NCBI GenBank assembly: GCA_949878425.1
Contig: CATLAL010000026.1
Span: forward strand, 1-33,446
Direction: 5' to 3'
DNA length: 33,446 nt
Origin: an uncultured Oscillospiraceae bacterium
Lineage (GTDB): Bacteria > Bacillota > Clostridia > Oscillospirales > Oscillospiraceae
Within the stretch, counting starts at the first letter, position 1; each line of letters starts with the position of its first letter. The notes below the pieces were generated by a model. The model was not told where the DNA came from, searched no databases, and saw only the letters and a program-made list of their open reading frames with translations. Shown here piece by piece: positions 1 through 6,818 of the stretch. A program made the position numbers and the translations under genes.

Positions 1-2
1 TC

Positions 3-542
3 AGTCAAATCGAAGCTCATGTAGAGCGGGCATTGTTCTACGCCCGTGCGGAGAACCCGGAGCAAGACTGCCTGTTCCGGCAGATAGAGCTTGAAAAAAT
101 CGCAGCTCAGGCGATTGAGAACCACCGCTCCCTATTGATCCAAAACGGGATTCGGGTAGAGCTGGAAAATATGAGCTGCGCCGTCTATACCGATGAAAAA
201 TGGGCGGTCTTTATTCTGGGCCAGCTGCTCCAAAACGCTGCCCACTACCGGGGAGAAGCCCCGGTCATCACAATCTCAGCCCATCCTCTGGGAAAACAGG
301 TACAGCTTACCGTCTCAGACAATGGCATTGGTATCCCCGCCCATGAACTGCCCCGTGTGTTTGACAGAGGCTTTACCGGCAGCAACGGACGGAGCCGGGG
401 CGGCTCCACTGGTATGGGCCTGTATCTGTGCAAAAAACTGTCCGGTTTCCTGGAGCTTGGACTGGAGATTGTCTCTGAGGAAGGAAAGCGAACCACCGTT
501 ACCCTCACTTTTCCCGCAAAGCAAAACCTTACAAAACTGTAA
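3..542 (+). CDS. Sensor histidine kinase, C-terminal part (BceS-like)
   Basis: The reading frame is open from the left edge, so only the C-terminal ~179 residues are present. They hold the end of the dimerisation helix and a HATPase_c domain: N-box (QLLQNAAHY), G1 box (DNGIGIP), and G2 box (STGMGLYLCKKL). It should autophosphorylate and pass phosphate to a response regulator that must lie upstream, outside the window. The next two genes are a Bce-type ABC ATPase and permease. In that family the kinase senses the transporter's flux of cell-wall-active peptides, so BceS-like is the natural call. The N-terminal membrane part cannot be seen, so the subfamily is inferred from neighbours. Confidence 0.88.
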   Translation, partial: SQIEAHVERALFYARAENPEQDCLFRQIELEKIAAQAIENHRSLLIQNGIRVELENMSCAVYTDEKWAVFILGQLLQNAAHYRGEAPVITISAHPLGKQVQLTVSDNGIGIPAHELPRVFDRGFTGSNGRSRGGSTGMGLYLCKKLSGFLELGLEIVSEEGKRTTVTLTFPAKQNLTKL

Positions 543-621
543 GACAAATCAATATGACTTCGATACAACAGCCTTCGCTTTTGGTGTACCATAGAGCCAC
601 AAGCAAAGGAGGCAAATTGCC

Positions 622-1380
622 ATGTTACAAGTGCAAAATATCGAAAAATATTATGGGAGCAAAAGCAACGTCACTAAGGCGCTGGACCGGGTGAGCTTTG
701 ACGTGGAGGCTGGGGAGTTCCTGGCCATCATGGGGGCATCCGGTTCAGGCAAGACCACCCTGCTCAACTGCATTTCCACCATTGACGCCACCAGCGCCGG
801 GAAAATTCTCTTGGACGGGGTGAGCGTGGCCGACTTGTCGGAAACCGAACTGGCCAGGTTCCGCCGGGAGCGGCTGGGCTTTGTGTTTCAGGACTTCAAT
901 CTGCTGGATACCCTGACCGTCGAGGAAAACATCGGTCTGGCCCTCTCCCTGAATCACCAGGACCCCGGAACGGTCCAGAGCCGGGTCCGGGATATTGCCC
1001 AGAAGCTGGGCATCACCGACATCCTGCCCAAGTTTCCCTATCAAGTATCCGGGGGCCAGAAGCAGCGGGCCGCCTGCGCCCGGGCAATGGTTGCGGGACA
1101 ATCCCTGCTCCTGGCTGACGAACCCACCGGGGCGCTGGACTCCAAGGCATCTAAGAATCTGCTGGAAATCATGACCACCATGAACCAGGACATGGGCGCT
1201 ACCATTCTCATGGTTACTCACGACGCCTACAGCGCCAGCTATGCCAAACGGGTGCTGTTCCTGAAGGACGGACGGGTGTTCAATGAGCTGCTCCGGGGAG
1301 AGCGGGGACGGCCCGTATTCTACCATGAAATTCTGGATGTTCTTGCCGCGCTGGGGGGTGATGTCAGTGACGTTATCTGA
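622..1380 (+). CDS. ABC transporter ATP-binding protein, BceA-type
   Basis: A 252-aa ATPase of the MacB/LolD/BceA class. Walker A is GASGSGKT (residues 38-45), the signature is VSGGQKQR (142-149), and Walker B is LLLADEPTG (162-170), followed by the ALDS D-loop. An AAAGGAGG site sits 9 nt before the ATG. It should power the permease that follows, whose start codon lies inside this gene (20-nt overlap, so translational coupling is likely). With the upstream kinase this makes a Bce-type module for sensing and resisting antimicrobial peptides. The peptide it handles cannot be read from sequence. Confidence 0.93.
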   Translation: MLQVQNIEKYYGSKSNVTKALDRVSFDVEAGEFLAIMGASGSGKTTLLNCISTIDATSAGKILLDGVSVADLSETELARFRRERLGFVFQDFNLLDTLTVEENIGLALSLNHQDPGTVQSRVRDIAQKLGITDILPKFPYQVSGGQKQRAACARAMVAGQSLLLADEPTGALDSKASKNLLEIMTTMNQDMGATILMVTHDAYSASYAKRVLFLKDGRVFNELLRGERGRPVFYHEILDVLAALGGDVSDVI

Positions 1381-3319
1381 GCTCTCCCTGCGCAACGCCA
1401 AGCGGCAGGCCCAGGACTATCTGGTCTATTTTGTCACAGTGGTCATGGCCGCGGCCCTGCTGTATTCGGTTAATGGGCTGGTATTCTCTCAGGAGATCAT
1501 CACCTTGTCCAAGGGTATTTCCGTACTTCCCCTGATGATTGTGCTGGCCAGTGTGGTGGTGGTGTGCGTCTTTGGCTGGCTGGTGGCCTACGCCACAAGG
1601 TTCATGCTCCTGCGCCGGGGCAGGGAGCTGGGGCTCTATCTGCTCATCGGCATGGAGAACCGGCAGGTGGCCCGGCTGTTCTTTCTGGAAAATCTGGCCG
1701 TGGGCGGCTGCGCCCTGGTGCTGGGGACCGCCCTGGGCGGGCTGTTCTATCAGGCGTTCCGTGCCATTGTACTGGCGCTGTTCGGCCTGCCCTACGCCTT
1801 TTCATTCGGCTTTTCCCTCCCCGCCTTGGGACTGACGGTCCTCTATTTTGCCTTGATCTATCTCTTTGCCCTTCGCCGCAGCCGCAAATATATCCGCGGG
1901 GCGAATATTCACGACCTGATCTATGTTGACCGAGCCAACGAGGGCATGGCCATTCAGACGGGAAAAATGCGCCGTTGGATTTTCTCTGTTTCCATTGTGC
2001 TGGGCATAATCGGAACCTGCCTATTGATGGCGGGGGGAGCCATCTTTGGTATCATCGGGGCGGGATGCGTCATTGCGTTCCTGTTCGGATTTTTCCTCAG
2101 CTTCGCCTCCGGCGTACCCGCCTTTTTCGACAGGCGGCCCGCCCGGAAGTACCGGGGACAAAGCCTGCTGGTGTTTCGTACCCTGACAGCCAAGCTGTCC
2201 ACCATGGGGGTGCTGATGGCCACCATCTCCATGATTTTTACGGCCACCCTGATCTCCGAGGGGGGCGGACTGGTTTTCCGGGGGCTTTTCGCGGGCCGTG
2301 CGGCGGAAAACGCCTGCTTCGACCTGTATATCGGAGCTGCCGGCGACGGACCGGTCAGCCAGGATTATTTCGATTACATCCAGGACAACATTTCCGTGGA
2401 ACAGGAGCTGTTATACAGTATTTACCAGGCGGAGAACAGTCAGATTATGGACTATGTGGAAAGCGGGGGCGAGGCCTATTATCGCTACTTCAACCGGGAC
2501 CCTGTGCTGCGCTGCAGCGACTACGCCGCGCTCCGCGCCATTGCCGGATACCCGCCGGTGGAGTTGAAGCCGGGGGAGTATCTCATCCACTGTAGGGCCT
2601 ACCTGGAAAAGCACCTGACCGGCTACACCCAGCCCATCTCCCTGGGAGGCGCCAGCCTGATTCCCGGCGGGGTTCATACGGAACACCTGCTGCAAAATTA
2701 CGACACGGGCAACGGGGCGCAGTATATCCTCGTGGTGCCAGACGAGGCGGCGGAGGGCCTTCCGGTGTTTCACCACGCCTATGCGGCCAAGACTACTCAG
2801 CCGGTGACGGAGGCCCAATTTGACGTCCTGTGTGACATCAACTACAGGCTGGGAGAGCAGAATCTTCTGGAGCCAAGCTATGATGAGATTCACACCAGAG
2901 CCTCGGAAAACGCGGGAGAGGCGGCCCAGACGGTCCTGGTCGTCTTTCCCTTCTTCTATCTGGCCCTGGCCTTGACCATGACCGCCGCCACGATTCTCAC
3001 CATCCAGCAGCTCAGCGAAACAGAGCGGTACAAGCGACAGTTCCAGCTCCTGCAAAAGCTGGGCATGGACCGGCGGGAGATGGCAAAGGCTCTGGGGCGC
3101 CAGTTCACTATCTACTATGCTCTGCCCGCCGTTCCTCCTATACTGATTGGCGTACCCTTTATCCTTCATCTGGCCAGTGCGCCTGAGCCGGGGGTGATGG
3201 TGGGAATGAACAGTCCTTTGTCCATTGTGACGATCTCGCTGGGGATTTTCTTCCTGATTTATGCAATCTATATTTTGCTGGCCTATACCAGCTTGAAGCG
3301 AAACGTACTACCCAAATAA
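1361..3319 (+). CDS. FtsX-like ABC permease, BceB-type
   Basis: A 652-aa membrane protein. I chose the ATG at 1361 (MSVTLSELSLRNAKR) because the N-terminus then matches BceB-type permeases; a longer frame from 1283 lies inside the ATPase gene. There is a first TM segment (~residues 20-45), further TMs through ~280, an external domain of roughly 250 residues (~310-550), and a final FtsX-type TM block with the cytoplasmic signature SETERYKRQFQLLQKLGMDR. BceB proteins have ten TMs and a large extracellular loop between TM7 and TM8 that binds peptide; the layout here agrees. A strong hairpin lies shortly after the stop codon. Confidence 0.92.
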   Translation: MSVTLSELSLRNAKRQAQDYLVYFVTVVMAAALLYSVNGLVFSQEIITLSKGISVLPLMIVLASVVVVCVFGWLVAYATRFMLLRRGRELGLYLLIGMENRQVARLFFLENLAVGGCALVLGTALGGLFYQAFRAIVLALFGLPYAFSFGFSLPALGLTVLYFALIYLFALRRSRKYIRGANIHDLIYVDRANEGMAIQTGKMRRWIFSVSIVLGIIGTCLLMAGGAIFGIIGAGCVIAFLFGFFLSFASGVPAFFDRRPARKYRGQSLLVFRTLTAKLSTMGVLMATISMIFTATLISEGGGLVFRGLFAGRAAENACFDLYIGAAGDGPVSQDYFDYIQDNISVEQELLYSIYQAENSQIMDYVESGGEAYYRYFNRDPVLRCSDYAALRAIAGYPPVELKPGEYLIHCRAYLEKHLTGYTQPISLGGASLIPGGVHTEHLLQNYDTGNGAQYILVVPDEAAEGLPVFHHAYAAKTTQPVTEAQFDVLCDINYRLGEQNLLEPSYDEIHTRASENAGEAAQTVLVVFPFFYLALALTMTAATILTIQQLSETERYKRQFQLLQKLGMDRREMAKALGRQFTIYYALPAVPPILIGVPFILHLASAPEPGVMVGMNSPLSIVTISLGIFFLIYAIYILLAYTSLKRNVLPK

Positions 3320-3686
3320 GGTAGCAGCAAGCAACGCGCCGGTATATACCGGCGCTCGCTTGTTGGTGGCTGCCGCCCCCAAGCCCCCGTAAGGACCGGC
3401 GCGGTCGCGCCGGTCCTTTTAAGCCGCCTCCGGCGTCTGCGCGTCGGAACAAACTCCACTCCGCTACGCCCGCCTGACGGCGGGCATCCGCTCCATTCCG
3501 TTGTCCCTCCTTCTCCCCACACAACCCGCTTCGCTGGGTTTGCGTGGGGACCCCCGTAATGCAGGGAGAGAAAAATCATTATCGTGCCTCCTGCTGGCGG
3601 TTGCGATTTTTCTCTTTTTCGGTCACGCCCAAAATCCTCTCCACGTTGTTTTTGGCAGTGAGCAGTTCTATATCATATCTCCTTTG
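3320..3686. other. Gene-free stretch with mobile-element (mobilisation-region-like) character
   Basis: Apart from the terminator there is no complete gene here. The middle (about 3420-3560) has inverted repeats such as CGCCTGACGGCG and CCCCACACAACCCGC pairing with GGGTTTGCGTGGGG. On the minus strand it reads like the non-coding DNA found around oriT/mobC in integrative elements of gut Clostridia. This is a resemblance from memory, not a search result. It fits the Bce module, a common cargo of such elements, and the truncated mobC near 28.3 kb in the same window. A broken minus-strand reading frame occupies 3579-3695. Confidence 0.35.
3391..3420 (+). terminator. Rho-independent terminator after the Bce module
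   Basis: A perfect 13-bp inverted repeat (3391-3403 with 3406-3418, 2-nt centre) followed by TT, about 70 nt past the permease stop. A smaller dyad (GCCGGTATATACCGGC) lies at about 3339-3354. It probably ends the kinase-ATPase-permease transcript. The 3' T-run is short, and the stem's symmetry lets it work on either strand. Confidence 0.6.
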
Positions 3687-3695
3687 ATACAGTTC
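3579..3695 (-). pseudogene. C-terminal remnant of an unidentified gene
   Basis: The minus-strand frame ending in TAA at 3579 encodes a coding-like tail: ELYQRRYDIELLTAKNN followed by VERILGVTEKEKNRNRQQ and EAR. It has balanced charged composition, unlike the GC-driven nonsense frames nearby. Upstream it runs straight into the palindromic repeat at 3687-3723 and then into the lipoprotein gene in another frame, so the 5' end of the original gene is gone. I do not recognise the family. The likely origin is the same mobile element as the surrounding non-coding DNA. Confidence 0.4.
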
Positions 3696-3723
3696 TTTTT
3701 TTAGAAAGAACTGTATGTATGCC
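3687..3723 (-). repeat. GGCATAC-type palindromic repeat (half copy), terminator-like
   Basis: A perfect 12-bp dyad (ATACAGTTCTTT / AAAGAACTGTAT, 6-nt loop) flanked by GTATGCC; read on the minus strand it begins GGCATAC. It starts 1-2 nt after the stop codon of the minus-strand lipoprotein gene and its A/T-rich arms could serve as that gene's terminator. Related copies are at 4899-4934, 5053-5085 and 19371-19406. Confidence 0.7.
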
Positions 3724-3724
3724 T

Positions 3725-4654
3725 CTACGCCCGGCAAATGCTCAGGTACGCCAGGTATCCCAGGCCCTCTGGGTTCAGGAGGACCACCTGGTGGGAGACG
3801 GGGTCCTCCTCCGGGGCGGGGACGTTGTAGACGGTCCGCACCGGGCCCTCCCGGCTGATTTCCTCCACCAAAACCCAAGCCGTGTCCGCCTCACAGCGCA
3901 CCTCCGGCAGCTCCTCGCCCAGGGCCAGATCGTCGGAGCGCAGGAGGTTGTTCCCCCCGTCAAACTGGGTCACAACCAGCCGCTCCAGCCGGTCTATCAC
4001 CTCCACACCGACCGATATTTCCACCCGGTCGGTGACGGACCTGCCGTTTTCCCGGCGGGTCTGCTCCTGGCTGGCGCTGTAGCCAAAGCCGCCGTTCCCG
4101 CCAAAGCTGGTGCATATGCCGCTGAGGTAGACCCGACCGTCCTCCGTCTGGTAGACCTGATAGACTACCCAGCACTGACTGGTCTCCCACTGGTCCCAGT
4201 CCTCCTCCCCCAGGGGCGCTCCGCAGTAGATGGTGCCGCCAAAGGAGTCGGCGGTCCCCTCGTCGGTGACGTTGGTGTGCCACCCCTCCTCCCTGGGGGC
4301 CATGTTGGAGACCAGCTGGGAGCTGGGCCCGTAACTCCGCCTCTCCCGAATAAGGAAGAGGCTGTAGCCCCCCTCCATGCCGGGAAAGACGTACTCCCCG
4401 TCCTCCTCTTCGGCAAAGAGGACGTAGTCCGGCAGCTCCAGATTCCCAAGGTCCCCGGCGGACACTGTCGTGGAACCGTACGCGGTGAGATTTGGGTTGT
4501 CGTGGAACCCCCCGCCCTCGTTTGCCCAGTCCTCCCGGACCACGTAGAAGCCCGCGAACCGGTCCCCGGCCCCGGCCGCCTCGGGCCGCGCCAGGGAGCA
4601 CCCCGCCAGCAGCAGCGCCCCAAGCGCCGCCAGCAGCCATTTAAGCCTCCGCAT
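3725..4654 (-). CDS. Lipoprotein of unknown function
   Basis: A 309-aa secreted lipoprotein. The chosen ATG at 4654 gives a short positive n-region (MRRLKW), a hydrophobic core, and the lipobox LLAGC (Cys19), so the mature protein should be anchored to the outer face of the membrane. The rest is acidic, rich in Gly, Tyr and Trp, with few Cys, and looks like a beta-rich extracellular domain. I do not recognise a family. It overlaps the end of the XRE regulator gene by 14 nt, so it is translated from the same message, and its level is probably tied to that regulator. Confidence 0.8.
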   Translation of the reverse strand: MRRLKWLLAALGALLLAGCSLARPEAAGAGDRFAGFYVVREDWANEGGGFHDNPNLTAYGSTTVSAGDLGNLELPDYVLFAEEEDGEYVFPGMEGGYSLFLIRERRSYGPSSQLVSNMAPREEGWHTNVTDEGTADSFGGTIYCGAPLGEEDWDQWETSQCWVVYQVYQTEDGRVYLSGICTSFGGNGGFGYSASQEQTRRENGRSVTDRVEISVGVEVIDRLERLVVTQFDGGNNLLRSDDLALGEELPEVRCEADTAWVLVEEISREGPVRTVYNVPAPEEDPVSHQVVLLNPEGLGYLAYLSICRA

Positions 4655-4871
4655 CCCCGTCCTCCAATCTCCCGTCAAAGCGCAGAATGTCCCCCACGCC
4701 GCAGTCCAGGTAGTAGCAAATTTTGTTGATGGTGTGGAACCGAACGCCGCTGGCCCTGCCGGAGCGCAGAATAGACAGGTTGGCCTCCGTAATGCCTACC
4801 TTCCCGCACAGCTCCTTGCCCGTGACGCCCCGTTGCTTCAGCATCTCATCTAAATGTACCGTAATCGCCAT
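4641..4871 (-). CDS. XRE-family regulator, YozG type
   Basis: A 76-aa single-domain helix-turn-helix protein. The start MAITVHLDEML follows a strong GGAGGGGGAG site; a longer frame to 4925 only translates the palindromic repeat. The core (GVTGKELCGKVGITEANLS...INKICYYLDCGVGDIL) is typical of the YozG/Cro-like group. In Firmicutes these small regulators are usually encoded beside DUF2975 membrane proteins, and such a gene lies directly upstream on the same strand. A dyad in its presumed promoter (4989-5004) is a candidate autoregulatory site. Confidence 0.88.
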   Translation of the reverse strand: MAITVHLDEMLKQRGVTGKELCGKVGITEANLSILRSGRASGVRFHTINKICYYLDCGVGDILRFDGRLEDGDAEA

Positions 4872-4898
4872 ATAACTCCCCCTCCAAGGCGCGCGAGA

Positions 4899-5085
4899 GG
4901 CATACATTCTTTTCTTTGTGAACAAAGAAAAGAATCAAAAGAAAAACTTTTTGGCGCGAAACTCCGTTTCGCTTATGCTCTTAGTATAGTGATATCCCCA
5001 TCACAAAAAATATGAGAGCAAAGCGTTAGCTTTGCGAATAAAGTTCTTTTTGATACTTTTTCTTTCAAGAAAAAGTATGTATGCC
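4899..5085. repeat. 187-bp palindromic element bounded by GGCATAC/GTATGCC
   Basis: The left end is GGCATACA plus a perfect 13-bp dyad (4907-4919 with 4922-4934). The right end is a perfect 12-bp dyad (5053-5064 with 5067-5078) plus TGTATGCC. Just inside each end the sequences also pair (ATCAAAAGAAAAACTTT against the complement of AAAGTTCTTTTTGAT), so the whole block is one large imperfect inverted repeat. The interior holds smaller dyads (GCGAAACTCCGTTTCGC, AAAGCGTTAGCTTT). It resembles a non-coding MITE-like element with hairpin ends, and separates the DUF2975 gene from the XRE gene. Its right end may also act as terminator for the DUF2975 gene. Confidence 0.65.
4983..5011 (-). promoter_or_regulatory. 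Possible promoter and operator for the XRE/lipoprotein pair
   Basis: On the minus strand there is a TATACT -10 box (4983-4988). Directly upstream, where the spacer should be, is the dyad GTGAT-N6-ATCAC (4989-5004). The -35 position (around 5006-5011) is only a run of T and does not match TTGACA, as often happens with regulated promoters. The dyad could be the operator of the XRE protein. It lies inside the palindromic element, so the element may have brought the promoter. Confidence 0.4.
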
Positions 5086-5095
5086 TGCCGTATGC

Positions 5096-6013
5096 CTAAA
5101 TAATCGTATCATTCTCATCGCTGACTGCCTTTGCCCGCTGGAAGTACTGGCACAGCAGGCCCAGTGCGGCGGCCAGCAGCACGGTAGCGAAGGGGAAGGA
5201 CACGTTGAACCGCATGGCGTGCAGGAGGGGGAACAGGAGCATTTGCAGCATGTTCTCGGCCACGCAGATGAGAACGGACGCAGCGGCGATCTGCCGGCAC
5301 CGGCGGCTGAGCCGGGCCGCCAGGTCCACGGTCCGGGCCCCAAAGGGGTCCGCCCCCAGGGCGGCCGCCAGCTTTCCGCCCCAGGCCAGCACGCCGCAGC
5401 CCAGCAGGGCGGGGGCCAGGTCCGCCGCCGCCAGCAGGCAGAGGACCAGATTTGTGGGCCCCAGCTCCGCGCCTGGGGCGGTGTTGCTCTCCGCCGCGTC
5501 CCGGATGCTCTCCAGCAGGCCGGCGCACTGACTCCAGCAGGCCAGCCACCCCAGCAGCAGGGCGGACCAGGTGAGGAGTCTCTCCAGCGTTCTCCCCAGA
5601 CCGGCGGAGCGGCCCAGCCGCTCCAGTCCCCGCAGCACCGCCCAGGCCAGCAGCGCGGCCCCGGCGCTGCCCGCGGCGGCCAGGCCCCACATGCTCCCCC
5701 CGGCTTCGCCAAGGAGCGGGGAGAGCAGGGTGGGGTTCACCAGGAAGTAGAGCCCCAGGAAGATCTCCACCGCCGCCAGAAGCAGCAGCAGGTCCCACCG
5801 GCTCCGCCCCCGCCAGAGGAGCCCCAGCCCCGGCAGGGCGCTCAGCGCCAGCACCACGGCCCACGCGGCGGCGTTTCCGCCGCCCCCGGAGAGGGACAGC
5901 TCCCGCAGCCAGCCCCCCAGCTCCGGCAGAGCCTCCAGCGGAAGAGCCGCCAGGACCGCCGTCAGCGCCGCCAAAGCCAGGGCCGCCAGGGCAGGCGCTC
6001 GCTTGTTTCCCAT
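5096..6013 (-). CDS. DUF2975-like integral membrane protein
   Basis: A 305-aa very hydrophobic protein starting MGNKRAPALAALALAAL after a GGAGGGG site. I count about seven to eight TM segments, clustered at ~5-25, 50-70, 75-93, 105-127, 150-170, 190-212, 240-262 and 268-290. The C-terminal end (LLCQYFQRAKAVSDENDTII) has the pattern of DUF2975 proteins, which end in an acidic tail after the last TM. The pairing with a YozG-type XRE regulator supports the assignment. It is longer than most family members (~150-200 aa) and very Ala/Leu-rich, so the N-terminal half may be an extra domain. Function unknown; a membrane partner or target of the regulator is an inference. Confidence 0.72.
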   Translation of the reverse strand: MGNKRAPALAALALAALTAVLAALPLEALPELGGWLRELSLSGGGGNAAAWAVVLALSALPGLGLLWRGRSRWDLLLLLAAVEIFLGLYFLVNPTLLSPLLGEAGGSMWGLAAAGSAGAALLAWAVLRGLERLGRSAGLGRTLERLLTWSALLLGWLACWSQCAGLLESIRDAAESNTAPGAELGPTNLVLCLLAAADLAPALLGCGVLAWGGKLAAALGADPFGARTVDLAARLSRRCRQIAAASVLICVAENMLQMLLFPLLHAMRFNVSFPFATVLLAAALGLLCQYFQRAKAVSDENDTII

Positions 6014-6058
6014 TTTTGCACCCCTCCTGAATTATTGTTTTACAACAATTATAGGGGT

Positions 6059-6087
6059 ATCGTACCACGGAAATTATTGTTTGTCAA
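6059..6087 (-). promoter_or_regulatory. Sigma-A promoter of the DUF2975-like gene, with dyad
   Basis: Minus strand: TTGACA at 6087-6082, 17-nt spacer, TACGAT at 6064-6059, and the start codon about 46 nt downstream. A perfect 9-bp dyad (AAATTATTG / CAATAATTT, 6071-6093, 5-nt loop) covers the -35 box and is a candidate operator. It differs from the TetR operator on the other side of this intergenic region, so the two divergent units probably answer to different regulators. Confidence 0.7.
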
Positions 6088-6146
6088 TAATTTTTATCAG
6101 ACGGGAATTTTTCTATGAATTCTCTGTAAACTTCTGGAGCGGCGTC

Positions 6147-6175
6147 TTGACATATGACAAGTTGTCATGTATGAT
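6147..6175 (+). promoter_or_regulatory. TetR-gene promoter with operator in the spacer
   Basis: TTGACA (6147-6152), 17-nt spacer, TATGAT (6170-6175). The spacer contains the palindrome ATGACAA-G-TTGTCAT (6154-6168), with 7-bp perfect arms around one centre base. A repressor bound there would block RNA polymerase directly, the classic layout for autoregulated TetR genes. The first gene downstream is a TetR-type regulator starting 29 nt after the -10 box. Confidence 0.85.
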
Positions 6176-6203
6176 AAGCGGCAGTCCAAAGAGGAGGCGT
6201 GCT

Positions 6204-6818
6204 ATGCCCACCACGACCTTTTTCAACCTCCCGCCGCCGAAGCGGGAGAAGCTGTTCCAGGCCGCCATTGCGGAGTTTGCCCGGCGGCCCTACGGCGAAG
6301 TGTCCATCAACCGGATCATCCAGGCGGCGGAAATTCCTCGGGGCAGCTTTTACCAGTATTTTTCTGATAAGACGGACCTGTTCCGCTATGTGCTTCGACA
6401 CTACGGGGAGTGGATATCCGTTATGGTCACGGAGAGTCTGGATGCCTGCGGCGGGCAGCTGTTGGAGCTGCCCTTGACCATATTTGACCGGATGCTGGAA
6501 AAGTACCGAGCCAATGAGGCGAGCTTCCATGACCTGTTTGGAATTGCCCGGCAAAACATAGGGATGGATGCCAGCCGGTTTCTGGATTTCCAGGCGGCGC
6601 GGCATACCCTGCTGGAGCGAGTGGACCCCTCCGGTCTTGCGGACCTGTCGCCGGAGGGCGTGGAGAGCCTATTCAAGCTCCTGATCCTTCTCACCGCCCA
6701 CGCGCTGATGAGCGCCTGCTGCGGCAAGGATTCCGTGGAAGAAATACGAGGCCAGCTGGCCCGCGCGGTCGAGATCATCCGGCGGGGCGCGATCAATAAG
6801 GAGGAACCTTTATGCTGA
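6204..6818 (+). CDS. TetR/AcrR-family transcriptional repressor
   Basis: A 204-aa regulator. I chose the ATG at 6204, after an AGAGGAGG site; a longer frame to 6003 runs through the promoter and is not credible. Residues ~8-55 form the TetR HTH (REKLFQAAIAEFARRPYGEV then INRIIQAAEIPRGSFYQYF), with the usual FYQYF end. The rest is a helical ligand domain with Cys112-type residues but no recognisable ligand. Its stop codon overlaps the start of the following ABC transporter (ATGCTGA), so it very likely controls that transporter along with itself via the dyad at 6154-6168. The inducer is probably a transported compound, which is an inference. Confidence 0.93.
   Translation: MPTTTFFNLPPPKREKLFQAAIAEFARRPYGEVSINRIIQAAEIPRGSFYQYFSDKTDLFRYVLRHYGEWISVMVTESLDACGGQLLELPLTIFDRMLEKYRANEASFHDLFGIARQNIGMDASRFLDFQAARHTLLERVDPSGLADLSPEGVESLFKLLILLTAHALMSACCGKDSVEEIRGQLARAVEIIRRGAINKEEPLC

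Noticed and set aside
6003..6203. N-terminal extension of the TetR protein
   Set aside because: It crosses the promoter and operator and has no ribosome site; the ATG at 6204 fits the family's usual N-terminus.
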